Part shown: positions 36,200 through 44,737 of the stretch, in pieces
Numbering within the stretch: position 1 is the first letter of the stretch
Layout: each line of letters starts with the position of its first letter
Source: Terrihalobacillus insolitus
GTDB lineage: Bacteria; Bacillota; Bacilli; Bacillales; Amphibacillaceae
Assembly: GCF_028416575.1 (NCBI RefSeq)
Contig: NZ_JAMQKB010000012.1
Span: 19,368 to 83,367, forward strand
Length of the DNA: 64,000 bases
Reading direction: 5' to 3'
Notes under the pieces: generated by a model
The model's input: the letters and a program-made list of their open reading frames with translations, nothing else
Told to the model about the DNA's origin: nothing
Database searches by the model: none
Made by a program: the position numbers and the translations under genes

Positions 36200-36244
36200 A
36201 GGATATGATGAGTATCAAATAATACTACGGGGTGTGCGTGAATA

Positions 36245-36529
36245 TTGAATATTAAACCTTCTGCAGTAATCAGGAAAAATTATAATCAAATTTCACAAAT
36301 GTGTAAAGAAACAGGAGAGCCAGTCTATCTTACTAGAAATGGGGAGGGTGATTTAGTTGTGATGAATATTGAAGCGTTTGCAAGACGTGAAAGCATGCTC
36401 AGATTAAGAGAAAATTTGGTGGCAGCTGAAGAAGATAGGTTAAACGGAAAACAAGGTAATTCCATTGATGATGTAGCTTCCATGATGAAGAATGCTATAA
36501 AAGAGGTTATGAATGGAAAAAGCAGATAA
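36245..36529 (+). CDS. Phd/YefM-type antitoxin
   Basis: 94 residues: N-terminal DNA-binding Phd/YefM fold (NIKPSAVIRKNYNQISQMCK, then GEPVYLTRNGEGDLVVMNIE) and a C-terminal polar arm that would wrap the toxin. The start is TTG 36245, with GGGGTG upstream at a slightly long distance; no in-frame ATG is suitable. It overlaps the toxin gene by 17 bp, a standard type II arrangement. The pair lies between tRNA-Ala and a damaged tRNA-Ala copy. Confidence 0.85.
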   Translation: MNIKPSAVIRKNYNQISQMCKETGEPVYLTRNGEGDLVVMNIEAFARRESMLRLRENLVAAEEDRLNGKQGNSIDDVASMMKNAIKEVMNGKSR

Positions 36530-36830
36530 AAGATATACAGTAATTATTTCGGATATAGCTACTGAAATGCTCGTATCTCATGCTAGGTTTTTGACTAATG
36601 TAAGTAATGAAGCTGCAGAAAAACTTATTGAAGATTTTACAGTTTCAGCTAAATCCTTAGAAACCATCCCAGAACGAAACCCATTGCTTTCTGACCTCTC
36701 TATACCAAGTAATAAATACCGGAAGTTATTATTCGGAAAACGTTATCTTATGGTTTATCAAACAAAGAACAGCCATGTATATGTTGATTATATTATAGAT
36801 TGTAGGCAGGATTATCAGTGGCTTTTGTAG
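36513..36830 (+). CDS. RelE/ParE-family toxin
   Basis: 105 residues with the RelE/ParE fold: N-terminal helices (SDIATEMLVSHARFLTNVS), then IPERNPLLSDLSIPSNKYRKLLFGKRYLMVYQ and a final VYVDYIIDCRQDYQWLL (landmarks of the family). RelE-like members cut mRNA on the ribosome, ParE-like members poison gyrase; sequence alone does not settle which. It overlaps the antitoxin gene and shares its promoter. Confidence 0.82.
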   Translation: MEKADKRYTVIISDIATEMLVSHARFLTNVSNEAAEKLIEDFTVSAKSLETIPERNPLLSDLSIPSNKYRKLLFGKRYLMVYQTKNSHVYVDYIIDCRQDYQWLL

Positions 36831-36865
36831 TTTGTTCGAATTAGGGCAGTGCAAGTAACAAAAGC

Positions 36866-36921
36866 GGGAGAGCGCTTCACTGGCAGCGAAGCGGTCAGCG
36901 GTTCGAACCCTCTATGCTCCA
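36866..36921 (+). pseudogene. Degenerate tRNA-Ala copy
   Basis: From GGGAGAGCGC to GCTCCA it is about 90% identical to 36041-36096 of the intact tRNA-Ala, but the 5' acceptor strand and half the D arm are missing. The anticodon stem (CTTCA/CGAAG) and T stem (AGCGG/CCTCT) carry mismatches. A tRNA-type terminator (36938-36967) also follows. Confidence 0.85.
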
Positions 36922-37009
36922 TCAAACATACAAGAGTAACGTAGCCGTTAGTGGTTACGTTTTTTTGTGTTTAAACCGCAAAAGAATGAAAGGTTTTATA
37001 AGTACGTGT

Positions 37010-37075
37010 TCAAAAAGTCGACAAATTAGAGGCAAGCAGGTCGAGGTGGCACAGTGTAGGAGACTGTTCATCCTT
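37010..37075 (+). repeat. Family A element, left part, abutting the 193-bp array
   Basis: GTGTTCAAAAAGTCGACAAA followed by GCAAGCAGGTCGAGGTGGC; both segments recur in the copy at 63.2 kb. It runs directly into the tandem array. Confidence 0.75.
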
Positions 37076-37088
37076 ATTTAAGTATCAG

Positions 37089-37905
37089 CCTCTCAGTCCG
37101 CCTAGAATCTTTAGCGGACTGAGAGGCCGCTATTTGGCCAAAAACGGTGGAATTGTCGGGTTTAGCGGACTGAGAGGCCGCTAATTGCCGAAAAGCCAGC
37201 CGTAAATAGCCCGCTTAGAGCAAATAAGCGCCTGTGAGTCCGCTCAACCAAGGAAACGATGCTTTTTACCGAAAATAAGGGCCTCTCAGTCCGCCTAGAA
37301 AATTTTGCGGACTGAGAAGCCGCTATTTGGCCAAAAACGGTGGAATTGTCGGGTTTAGCGGACTGAGAGGCCGTTAATTGCCGAAAAGCCAGCCAAAAAT
37401 AACCCGTTTAGAGCAAATAAGCGCCTGTGAGTCCGCTCAACCAAGGAAACGATGCTTTTTACCGAAAATAAGAGCCTCTCAGTCCGCCTAGAAAATTTCG
37501 CGGACTGAGAGGCCGCTATTTGGCCAAAAACGGTGGAATTGGCGGGTTTAGCGGACTGAGAGGCCGTTAATTGCCGAAAAGCCAGCCGTAAATAGCCCGC
37601 TTAGAGCAAATAAGCGCCTGTGAGTCCGCTCAACCAAGGAAACGATGCTTTTTACCGAAAATAAGAGCCTCTCAGTCCGCCTAGAAAATTCCGCGGACTG
37701 AGAGGCCGCTATTTGGCCAAAAACGGTGGAATTGTCGGGTTTAGCGGACTGAGAGGCCGTTAATTGCCGAAAATCCAGCCAAAAATAGCCCGTTTAGAGT
37801 AAATAAGCGCCTGTGAGTCCGCTCAACCAAGGAAACGATGTTTTTTACCGAAAATAAGGGCCTCTCAGTCCGCTCCTATATTCTTCGTTTGTTGTCGCCC
37901 TTATT
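37089..37905 (+). repeat. 193-bp tandem repeat, four units plus partial
   Basis: The landmark CCTCTCAGTCCGC occurs at 37089, 37282, 37475, 37668 and 37861, exact period 193. Each unit starts with a perfect 13-bp inverted repeat CCTCTCAGTCCGC/GCGGACTGAGAGG, then has a second GCGGACTGAGAGG about 55 bp on and a variant CTGTGAGTCCGCT near the end. No ORF of note crosses it. Confidence 0.95.
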
Positions 37906-37918
37906 TCGACGTATCCTA

Positions 37919-38713
37919 TTAACCTAATATAGCTCGGTCATTATCTAACATTTTTCCGCGAATACGTTGGAACTCATGTAAGAGCTTTTCAATGGTTAAC
38001 TCTTGTTTCTGATCTCCAGATACATCGAAAATGATTTGGCCTTTGTCCATCATAATGAGCCGATTGCCTAGATCTAAAGCCTGTTGCATATTGTGTGTAA
38101 CCATTAATGTAGTTAAATTAAATTTATCAACGATTTCTCCTGTTAAATTAGTAATTAACTCTGCACGAGATGGATCTAATGCAGCGGTGTGTTCATCTAA
38201 AAGTAATATATTTGGTTCTGTAAAAGTAGCCATTAATAAAGACAGTGCTTGTCGTTCGCCACCTGACAATAAGCCAACCTTTGCTGTTAGACGATCTTCT
38301 AGACCAAGTTGTAATGTTTGTAGAAATTCGCGGAAAAGCTCTCGACGTTTTTTACTTACACCCGCTCGAAGTCTTCTTTTTTTGTTACGTGCATATGCCA
38401 TCGCCAGATTTTCTTCAATTGTCATAGATGGTGCCGTTCCAGCCATTGGATCTTGAAAAACGCGACCAATATAACTAGAACGTTTATACTCTGGTAAATG
38501 TACGACCTGACGTCCATCAATAGCAACTGTACCGATGTCAGGCTTTAAGCTACCAGAAATAACGTTCATTAATGTAGACTTTCCTGCACCGTTACTCCCA
38601 ATAACCGTAACAAAATCACCCTTCTCGAGGGTTAGGTGAATATCCTGTAATGCTTTTTTCTCATCGGGTGTATCTTCATTGAAGGTTAAAGCTATGTTTT
38701 TAAGACTAAGCAC
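37919..38713 (-). CDS. ABC importer ATP-binding protein (TrpZ-like)
   Basis: 264 residues: Walker A GSNGAGKST near residue 39, signature LLSGGERQALSL near residue 152, Walker B ILLLDEHTAALD near residue 172 and switch His in MVTHNMQQ. The Walker B segment DEHTAALDP is typical of ATPases that partner with ABC_sub_bind (TrpX-type) binding proteins. It begins 1 bp after the permease gene. It drives uptake for the system encoded by the two upstream genes. Confidence 0.88.
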   Translation of the reverse strand: MLSLKNIALTFNEDTPDEKKALQDIHLTLEKGDFVTVIGSNGAGKSTLMNVISGSLKPDIGTVAIDGRQVVHLPEYKRSSYIGRVFQDPMAGTAPSMTIEENLAMAYARNKKRRLRAGVSKKRRELFREFLQTLQLGLEDRLTAKVGLLSGGERQALSLLMATFTEPNILLLDEHTAALDPSRAELITNLTGEIVDKFNLTTLMVTHNMQQALDLGNRLIMMDKGQIIFDVSGDQKQELTIEKLLHEFQRIRGKMLDNDRAILG

Positions 38714-38714
38714 A

Positions 38715-39698
38715 TTAAACCTCCTCCGTTTTCTTGTTGAGTGCCATTTTCTTACGCTGTCTTCGCCTATTTTCTTTACTAGCTGTGATGATTTTTGGGG
38801 CTATTAGAGCAACGATGACTAATAATGCAGTGATTAGCTTCATATCACCTGTTTTTAAAAAATCTACACGAAGTGCCAATGTAACAACAATCCGGTAAAC
38901 AATTGCTCCACCTATAACAGCTAGTGTCGTTCTTGCGATATTTTTTGTTCCAAATAATGCTTCCCCAATAATAACGGATGCAAGACCAATTACAATCATA
39001 CCAATTCCCATGTTCACATCTGCAAACCCGCCATATTGAGCTACTAATGCTCCTGATAAAGCAACTAGCCCATTTGAAATACCCAACCCAGCGATGGTTA
39101 GTGTATCCGTATTTGCTGACAAACTGCGAATCATTCTTTCGTTGTCACCAGTTGCTCGTAATGCTAAACCTACTTCCGTTTTTAAAAAATAATCAGTTAG
39201 AAGTTTAATGAGTACAGTAACGATAATCATGAAGATAAGTACAACCCATGTATCAGGGAAACGTTCGACCCCCATCAAACCAATGAATCCATTTATTGCT
39301 TGATCAATACCTGTTGCATCCCAAATAGGTTCTAAATTTTTAAAAAGGGTAGATTCTCTAATTAAAGATAAAGTGGGACGTCCTAAAATTCTTAAATTAA
39401 TGGAGTATAGAGCGATCATCATTAAGATCCCTGATAACAAAGGATTAATTTTTCCTTTTGTATTAAGGATTCCAGTTATACTACCAGTCAAAAATCCAGC
39501 TAATAATGCTAACAATGTTGCTAGGATTGGTGGCACCCCATTCGTAATTGAGATGGCCCCAACAGCTGCCCCCGTCACAAAACTTCCATCAACCGTTAAA
39601 TCAGGAAAATCTAATACACGGAATGAAAGATATACGCCCAGTGCCATAATGGCATAAATTACTCCTGATTCCACAGCTCCGAATAATGAAATAAACAT
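38715..39698 (-). CDS. ABC importer permease (TrpY-like, BPD_transp_2)
   Basis: 327 residues, about eight to nine membrane helices, with the branched-chain-amino-acid-permease type fold (VESGVIYAIMALGVYLSFRV at the N-terminus; LRATGDNERMIRSLSANTD as coupling loop). C-terminal tail basic. ATG 39698 is preceded by AAGGAGAGA. It is the middle gene of a binding protein-permease-ATPase operon; a stem-loop separates it from the first gene. Confidence 0.87.
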   Translation of the reverse strand: MFISLFGAVESGVIYAIMALGVYLSFRVLDFPDLTVDGSFVTGAAVGAISITNGVPPILATLLALLAGFLTGSITGILNTKGKINPLLSGILMMIALYSINLRILGRPTLSLIRESTLFKNLEPIWDATGIDQAINGFIGLMGVERFPDTWVVLIFMIIVTVLIKLLTDYFLKTEVGLALRATGDNERMIRSLSANTDTLTIAGLGISNGLVALSGALVAQYGGFADVNMGIGMIVIGLASVIIGEALFGTKNIARTTLAVIGGAIVYRIVVTLALRVDFLKTGDMKLITALLVIVALIAPKIITASKENRRRQRKKMALNKKTEEV

Positions 39699-39720
39699 GA
39701 AGTTCTCTCCTTCTATCTAG

Positions 39721-39762
39721 TGAAAAGAAAACCGACATTAAACCAAAAAGGAGAAATGTCGG
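39721..39762 (-). terminator. Attenuating stem-loop between binding protein and permease genes
   Basis: On the - strand CCGACATT and AATGTCGG form an 8-bp stem followed by TTTTCTTTTC. Such a hairpin lets the binding protein be made in excess over the membrane subunits. Confidence 0.65.
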
Positions 39763-39770
39763 ATTTTTTC

Positions 39771-40811
39771 TTATTCTGTCTCCGTTTCTAAAAACTGTGC
39801 TTTTTCGTCCCATTCGTCATTCCATTCTACACCTTGTTCTTTTGCTGCTTCTTTATTAATAAAGAGCTGCATGTTAGGCGGGTATTCCACTGGGATATCT
39901 GCGGTTGTTTTTTTCCCTGTCAACACTTCAACAGCCATTTCACCTGAGCGGTAACCAATTGTGTTATAATCTATCCCATACGTAGCAAACCCACCAGCCT
40001 TTACAGAGTTAGGCTCACCTACAATTAAAGGAACGTCCTGCTCGTTTGCCACTCCAATTACCGTGTCAAGAGCAGAAACTACTGTGTTATCGGTAATGAC
40101 ATAAATCACATCTGCTTCTCCAACTAATGTCGTAGTAGCTTGTTGTACTTCTGCCGAGGTCGCAACTGTCCGTTCTACTGTACTTAAACTTGTTCCTTCA
40201 ACAGCAGCGTTAACTGCTTCAATTTGGGTAACAGAATTTGCTTCACCTGCATTATAGATGAGTCCAACATTAGCACCTTCGAAATAGGTGTCAATAAATT
40301 TGACTGTATTTTTAATCGCATCTGGATGGAGGTCAAGTACTCCAGTTATATTATCACCTGGTTGATCCATCGCTTCTACTAATCCAGCGTCAACCGCATC
40401 TGTTACGGATGTGAAAATAATAGGAATGTCTTCTGTTGCCTGCAATGCACCGAGAGCACTTGGTGTTGAATTAGCAAAAATTAAATCAACGTTGTCTGCC
40501 ACAAAATTGTTAGCAATAATACTTGTGTTATTTTGGTCGTTTTGAGCATTTTGAAAATCGTATTCCACGTCTAAACCAGCATCTGCAATCGCAGCTTTAA
40601 AACCTTCATAAGCTGCATCAAGTGAAGGGTGTTCAACGATTTGAGTAGCTCCTATTGTATATTTTTCTTCTCCTTGTTCTCCTTCTCCTTGTTCATCTTG
40701 CCCATTCAGATCTTCTGAACCGGAGTCTGTTTCATCGCTCTCAGATGAGCCACAAGATGCTAAGACCATCATACTTGCAATTATAAATATAAATAATAAC
40801 CACTTTTTCAT
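39771..40811 (-). CDS. ABC importer substrate-binding lipoprotein (TrpX-like)
   Basis: 346 residues with a lipoprotein signal (LASC lipobox near residues 17-20), an acidic low-complexity linker (about 22-50) and the ABC_sub_bind fold (IGATQIVEHPSLDAAYEGFK; FANSTPSALGALQATEDIPI; VGEPNSVKAGGFATYGIDYN). Characterised relatives (TrpX) bind aromatic amino acids, but family members differ, so tryptophan or tyrosine is only a suggestion. No T-box or other amino-acid riboswitch was recognised upstream (40812-41052). Confidence 0.85.
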   Translation of the reverse strand: MKKWLLFIFIIASMMVLASCGSSESDETDSGSEDLNGQDEQGEGEQGEEKYTIGATQIVEHPSLDAAYEGFKAAIADAGLDVEYDFQNAQNDQNNTSIIANNFVADNVDLIFANSTPSALGALQATEDIPIIFTSVTDAVDAGLVEAMDQPGDNITGVLDLHPDAIKNTVKFIDTYFEGANVGLIYNAGEANSVTQIEAVNAAVEGTSLSTVERTVATSAEVQQATTTLVGEADVIYVITDNTVVSALDTVIGVANEQDVPLIVGEPNSVKAGGFATYGIDYNTIGYRSGEMAVEVLTGKKTTADIPVEYPPNMQLFINKEAAKEQGVEWNDEWDEKAQFLETETE

Positions 40812-41052
40812 CCATGTTCCCCCTCGTGAATTTGACGTAAATTATATCATAAATTGATTGGTTAGGGTACATGTATTGTGTAATTGGTTTTTGAGGAGGA
40901 TGTTGACAAGTGTTTAGTGATTTCATTCAAGTTAGGCTTATTTTGTCATCCATTTGGAGACATTTTAAAAGATAAATTGCCTTCAACCGACAAAAAACTA
41001 CTAAATTACAAGAACTCTATAATAGAGAGCCCAGATGGAAGGAGGTGAGAAT

Positions 41053-41916
41053 GTGAAAACTCGCAGCATGCTCATTAGTGCGAGTGTACTTGCACTCTTT
41101 GTCGTGGCAATGCCTAATAATGCGTTTGCCAGTCCAAATGAGGAAGCATTAAAAACCAATATAAAAACAAAACAAAACATTAAGGGTGCAATAAATAGGC
41201 AGGCTACAATTAAGCAGACTACAATTACAAAAGAACAAAAAACGATAAGCAAAGCAGATAAGGCCAAAGATACAAATAAGAAACAGGACAATTCCCAGAG
41301 CAAAAGGGTCGTTGACTTGCCTGATCAAGCAAACAGTAAAGCAAAAGAAGCAATAAACAAAACTGTAAAGTCTACCAATAAAAAAACGGATCAGGTAGTG
41401 AAAGAAAGTCGTAGTCCTCAGATTAAATCAAAGAATAGGCCAAGTCAGGAAACCATTAGTGAATCGGATCGAACCAACGATAACCAACTAAATCGTAAAA
41501 AAGAAGTCGTTGAAACAAATTTGACTGGTGCTGAGTTTGAGCAAAAAGACGATTTTACAAAAGAAGAGAATTCCGTAGCCTCAGAGATTAAGGTAGAAGG
41601 ACAAGCCGAAAGAGAGGAAAACCAGGAAAAGAATGTTCCTTTTGGAAAAAGGGAATTTCCTCATTTACTTAGTTTGCTGCCGCTTCAATCTGCAACAAAA
41701 ATGCCAAGCATAAATAAGGATATTGTAAATGCTGGCCCATATTGGTTTGCTCCACTTACATCTGTAGTCGATGGGAAAGAAGTTAATGTAACAGAAGGTT
41801 TTCTATCACGTCAGTTTATTTATCGAAATCAATGGGTGAATGCACCGCCATCACCACCACCAAAAACATATCTTTTTTTCTATGAAAACAGCAAACAGAT
41901 ATTAACAAATTCTTAA
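41053..41916 (+). CDS. Exported Lys-rich low-complexity protein
   Basis: 287 residues. Signal peptide to about residue 27 (SMLISASVLALFVVAMPNNA, cleavage after AFA). The next roughly 150 residues are Lys/Asn/Gln/Thr-rich, strongly basic and probably disordered. A short acidic stretch follows, then a compact C-terminal part with hydrophobic and aromatic residues (PHLLSLLPLQSATKM; GPYWFAPLTSVVDGKEVNV; PPSPPPKTYLFFYE). GTG 41053 follows GGAGGTGAGAAT. No sortase motif or anchor is seen. The next gene, 26 bp on, encodes an exported acidic protein, so they form an operon of opposite charges. I do not recognise a family. Confidence 0.72.
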   Translation: MKTRSMLISASVLALFVVAMPNNAFASPNEEALKTNIKTKQNIKGAINRQATIKQTTITKEQKTISKADKAKDTNKKQDNSQSKRVVDLPDQANSKAKEAINKTVKSTNKKTDQVVKESRSPQIKSKNRPSQETISESDRTNDNQLNRKKEVVETNLTGAEFEQKDDFTKEENSVASEIKVEGQAEREENQEKNVPFGKREFPHLLSLLPLQSATKMPSINKDIVNAGPYWFAPLTSVVDGKEVNVTEGFLSRQFIYRNQWVNAPPSPPPKTYLFFYENSKQILTNS

Positions 41917-41942
41917 AAATAGGAAAAAAGGAGAGACTATAC

Positions 41943-42998
41943 ATGAAAATCAATCTAGCAAAAGCAACAATAATGGCAGGGGTTTTTTCTGTCGGAATTC
42001 TAGCAGGAGGTCTTCAAATCGAAGCAGCTAGTAACGATGGTATGCAAACAATTCAAGGAAAACAAAACTCAGAACTTGAAGTGGAGGCGAACATCCAACA
42101 AGAAGGAGATATACAAGAGCAAGAAGAGGTAGACGCTGACGAAAAAGAAAAAACATCTGTTGCACGTAAATCAAAATCAAAAGCTAGTGAACATGCAAGT
42201 GCACAAGCAAAAGCGAATGCATCTAAGAATGCAGCCGTTTATGCGAATGTGGAAGAAGATGTGGAGGCAGAAAACGAAACAGAGTCAGAAGTAGAAGTTG
42301 CAAGTGAAGATGAAAGTGCAATGGCAGAGGATGCGAATCTTGAAGAGGAATCTGCAGATATGGACACAGAAGAAGAAGCTCTTGAAGTTACAGTAGAAGA
42401 TACGGAAACTTCTGTGGAAGAGGAAGTTAAAAATCCGTCTGCAGAAAATAAAGCCCGTTCTATGGCAAGCGAACGTGCAAGTGAACGAGCAAAAGAACGT
42501 GCATCTGCAAATGCAGCAGTTCATTTTAGTGCTGAGGATCAAGAAGAAAGCGATGCTGACGGAGAAGATGTGACTGAAGAAGCAGATGAGGTACAAGAAG
42601 AAGCAGATGAAGTACAACAAGAAGCGAATGAAGAAACAAATGAAGTTGTAAAAGAAACAAATAAAACTGAAGAAGAAGGACAAGAAACGATCGAGGGAAC
42701 AGAAGCTACAATGGAAGAAGTGGAACAAGACACTGAAAATACAGTAGAAGAAGCAGAGGAAGCTGTCATCGAAACTGAAGAAGAAGGAGTTACCGAGACG
42801 AATAATGCTTCCGAAGCGACAGAATCGGAATTAGAAACGATCTTTCCAAGGTTAGAGACAATTTTACAATCAACTATTTCCGAATTAACGGATGAAGAAG
42901 AGCAACTACACACAAATCTTTTTTCTTCCATTATGGCGCAATTAGAGTCAGCGTTTGCAGCTGATTTAGCAGTAAACGAAACTAGTTCTGTCGAATAG
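41943..42998 (+). CDS. Exported Glu-rich acidic repeat protein
   Basis: 351 residues. Signal peptide to about residue 29 (ATIMAGVFSVGILAGGLQIE, AA cleavage). The mature protein is extremely acidic (runs of E, D, with V/T/A). Two islands of alternating basic and Ala residues, RKSKSKASEHASAQAKANA (about 76-95) and NKARSMASERASERAKERA (about 168-187), are diverged copies of each other, each followed by NAAV and an acidic run. A C-terminal segment (about 290-351) is more globular (FPRLETILQSTISELTDEEE). The ATG follows AAAGGAGAG. Acidic export proteins suit a salt-tolerant host, but the role is unknown. Confidence 0.75.
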   Translation: MKINLAKATIMAGVFSVGILAGGLQIEAASNDGMQTIQGKQNSELEVEANIQQEGDIQEQEEVDADEKEKTSVARKSKSKASEHASAQAKANASKNAAVYANVEEDVEAENETESEVEVASEDESAMAEDANLEEESADMDTEEEALEVTVEDTETSVEEEVKNPSAENKARSMASERASERAKERASANAAVHFSAEDQEESDADGEDVTEEADEVQEEADEVQQEANEETNEVVKETNKTEEEGQETIEGTEATMEEVEQDTENTVEEAEEAVIETEEEGVTETNNASEATESELETIFPRLETILQSTISELTDEEEQLHTNLFSSIMAQLESAFAADLAVNETSSVE

Positions 42999-43018
42999 AT
43001 AACTGAAATAAGTAAGTT

Positions 43019-43058
43019 AAGGGTGTCCCTCCTATAATTAATGGAGGGGCACCCTTCT
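43019..43058 (+). terminator. Terminator of the acidic/basic protein operon
   Basis: AAGGGTGTCCCTCC and GGAGGGGCACCCTT form a 14-bp stem with one wobble, just after the acidic protein gene. Confidence 0.85.
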
Positions 43059-43178
43059 TAATGAGAATATTCATTAAATCACATTTCAGCTTAAATTCCT
43101 CTTTTCAATCCACTCATACACCTAAAATATGATACATTATGAATAGATCGTTATGTTAAATGAAAGGGAGGAAAATGG

Positions 43179-44342
43179 ATGAATAAAGAACGGCTGTGGA
43201 ATCGACTGCATGAATTGAGTCAATATGGAAAAGATCCGATTGCAGGACATACTCGGTTTTCTTTTACAAAAGAAGAAAGAATGGCAAAGGATTTAACGGC
43301 AAAATATATGCTTGAAGCGGGATTGGAAATAAGAGAAGATGCGATTGGCAACTTGATTGGTAGAAAAGAAGGCACAATGAGCGATGCTCCTGCAGTGCTT
43401 ATTGGATCACATCTGGACTCCGTACCACAGGGTGGAATGTTTGACGGACCACTTGGTGTGCTTGCAGGAATCGAGGTACTCCAGAGTATGAACGAAAGAG
43501 AGATCGTAACAGATCATCCGATTGAGGTGATTGCTTTTACTGATGAAGAAGGTAGTCGTTTTCAATTTGGGTTAATCGGAAGCAAGGCCGTTGCGGGTGT
43601 GCTAACAGAAGAAGATTTGCAAAGAAGTGATCAGAACGGAATTACATTGGGACAAGCAATGAAAGAAAATGGCTTTGATCCATTACGGTTCAAAGAAGCC
43701 GCAAGAGATCCTAAAACGGTAAAAGGATATGTGGAAGTCCATATTGAACAAGGTAAGGTACTCGAAACGAATAACCTGCCTATAGGAGTTGTGTCAGGTA
43801 TTGCTGGACCACTTTGGTTAAACTGGAAAATCAAAGGGGAGGCAGGACATGCAGGAGCCACCCCGATGCAACTCAGAAAAGATCCGCTTGTAGCTGCTGC
43901 TGAGATTATGCAGGATATAGAAGAACAATCCAAGAAATATACAAATGCCGTAGCAACGGTTGGTAAAATTTCCATTAAACCTGGTGGTGTAAATGTTATC
44001 CCAGGTGAGGTAGAATTTACTCTTGACTTACGAGACATTGATGAGTCCGTCCGCGACACAATAGAAAAAACAATTGTGGCTAATGCAAATAAAATTTGTT
44101 CAAAAAGAAAAGTTGAATTAGAGGTTACAACTTTGCAAAGAGTAGCGCCAGTCCCATGTTCACCAGAAATTCGTGAAGTGATCGAGCATGCTTGCAGTCA
44201 GTCAGGTGTAAAAGCCTACACCATGCCGAGTGGAGCGGGTCATGATGGCATGCAGTTTAAAGACTTTTGTCCGATTGGCATGATTTTTGTGCAGTCTAAA
44301 GATGGAATTAGCCATAATCCAGCAGAATGGAGCACGAAATAA
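43179..44342 (+). CDS. M20-family Zn amidohydrolase (N-carbamoyl-amino acid or allantoate type), C-terminus cut by a stop codon
   Basis: 387 residues as encoded. Metal ligands: GSHLDSVPQGGMFDG near residue 77, FTDEEGSRF near residue 118, HIEQGKVLE near residue 193, and C-terminal SGAGHDGM. The dimerisation lid domain lies between. This family hydrolyses carbamoyl or ureido amides (hydantoinase pathway or purine catabolism). The frame stops at TAA 44340-44342 after EWSTK, yet in the same frame DCAKGAEVLYHTVLGLANSK and TAG (44405) follow. That is the usual C-terminus of the family, so a Glu codon has probably mutated to TAA, removing 21 residues. Activity of the truncated form is uncertain. Confidence 0.85.
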   Translation: MNKERLWNRLHELSQYGKDPIAGHTRFSFTKEERMAKDLTAKYMLEAGLEIREDAIGNLIGRKEGTMSDAPAVLIGSHLDSVPQGGMFDGPLGVLAGIEVLQSMNEREIVTDHPIEVIAFTDEEGSRFQFGLIGSKAVAGVLTEEDLQRSDQNGITLGQAMKENGFDPLRFKEAARDPKTVKGYVEVHIEQGKVLETNNLPIGVVSGIAGPLWLNWKIKGEAGHAGATPMQLRKDPLVAAAEIMQDIEEQSKKYTNAVATVGKISIKPGGVNVIPGEVEFTLDLRDIDESVRDTIEKTIVANANKICSKRKVELEVTTLQRVAPVPCSPEIREVIEHACSQSGVKAYTMPSGAGHDGMQFKDFCPIGMIFVQSKDGISHNPAEWSTK

Positions 44343-44444
44343 GACTGTGCCAAGGGAGCGGAAGTTTTGTATCATACCGTATTAGGTCTTGCAAATAGTA
44401 AATAGGCAATAAATACAAGTTGAACTAGAAAGGCTGGATCTATC

Positions 44445-44645
44445 ATGACAACAGAAGGACAATACCGGAAAAATATTTCACCAGGTAAGGAAGTTGAAAT
44501 CGTATTAAAAAAAGATCAAAGAACAGGTGAAAAAACGAAAGGGATCGTACAGGATATTCTAACTAATTCTCCGTCACACCCTCACGGCATCAAAGTTCGA
44601 CTCAATGATGGACAGGTAGGTAGGGTTAAAAATATTATTTCTTAA
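44445..44645 (+). CDS. ywbE: YwbE family protein
   Basis: 66 residues forming a small beta barrel; YRKNISPGKEVEIVLKKDQR and HPHGIKVRLNDGQVGRVK are the YwbE landmarks. Cytoplasmic, function unknown. ATG 44445; the preceding AGAAAGG is a moderate binding site. A terminator follows. Confidence 0.85.
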   Translation: MTTEGQYRKNISPGKEVEIVLKKDQRTGEKTKGIVQDILTNSPSHPHGIKVRLNDGQVGRVKNIIS

Positions 44646-44682
44646 AATCAACTGTTCGATATTTTGGTTAATAAAATGAAAA

Positions 44683-44711
44683 TAGCCCTCCAGTTCAATT
44701 TGGAGGGCTTA
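44683..44711. terminator. Bidirectional terminator
   Basis: AGCCCTCCA and TGGAGGGCT form a perfect 9-bp stem between the convergent ywbE and DUF2512 genes. Confidence 0.75.
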
Positions 44712-44737
44712 GTACATACGCTCGTAGTTCACTAACA

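Noticed and set aside
37089..37905. CRISPR array
   Set aside because: The period is 193 bp with near-identical full units and no spacers or cas genes.
42285..42931. Long - strand ORFs of Phe/Cys and Ser/Val type
   Set aside because: They are the antisense of the Glu-rich repeat gene, and codon bias alone explains their length.
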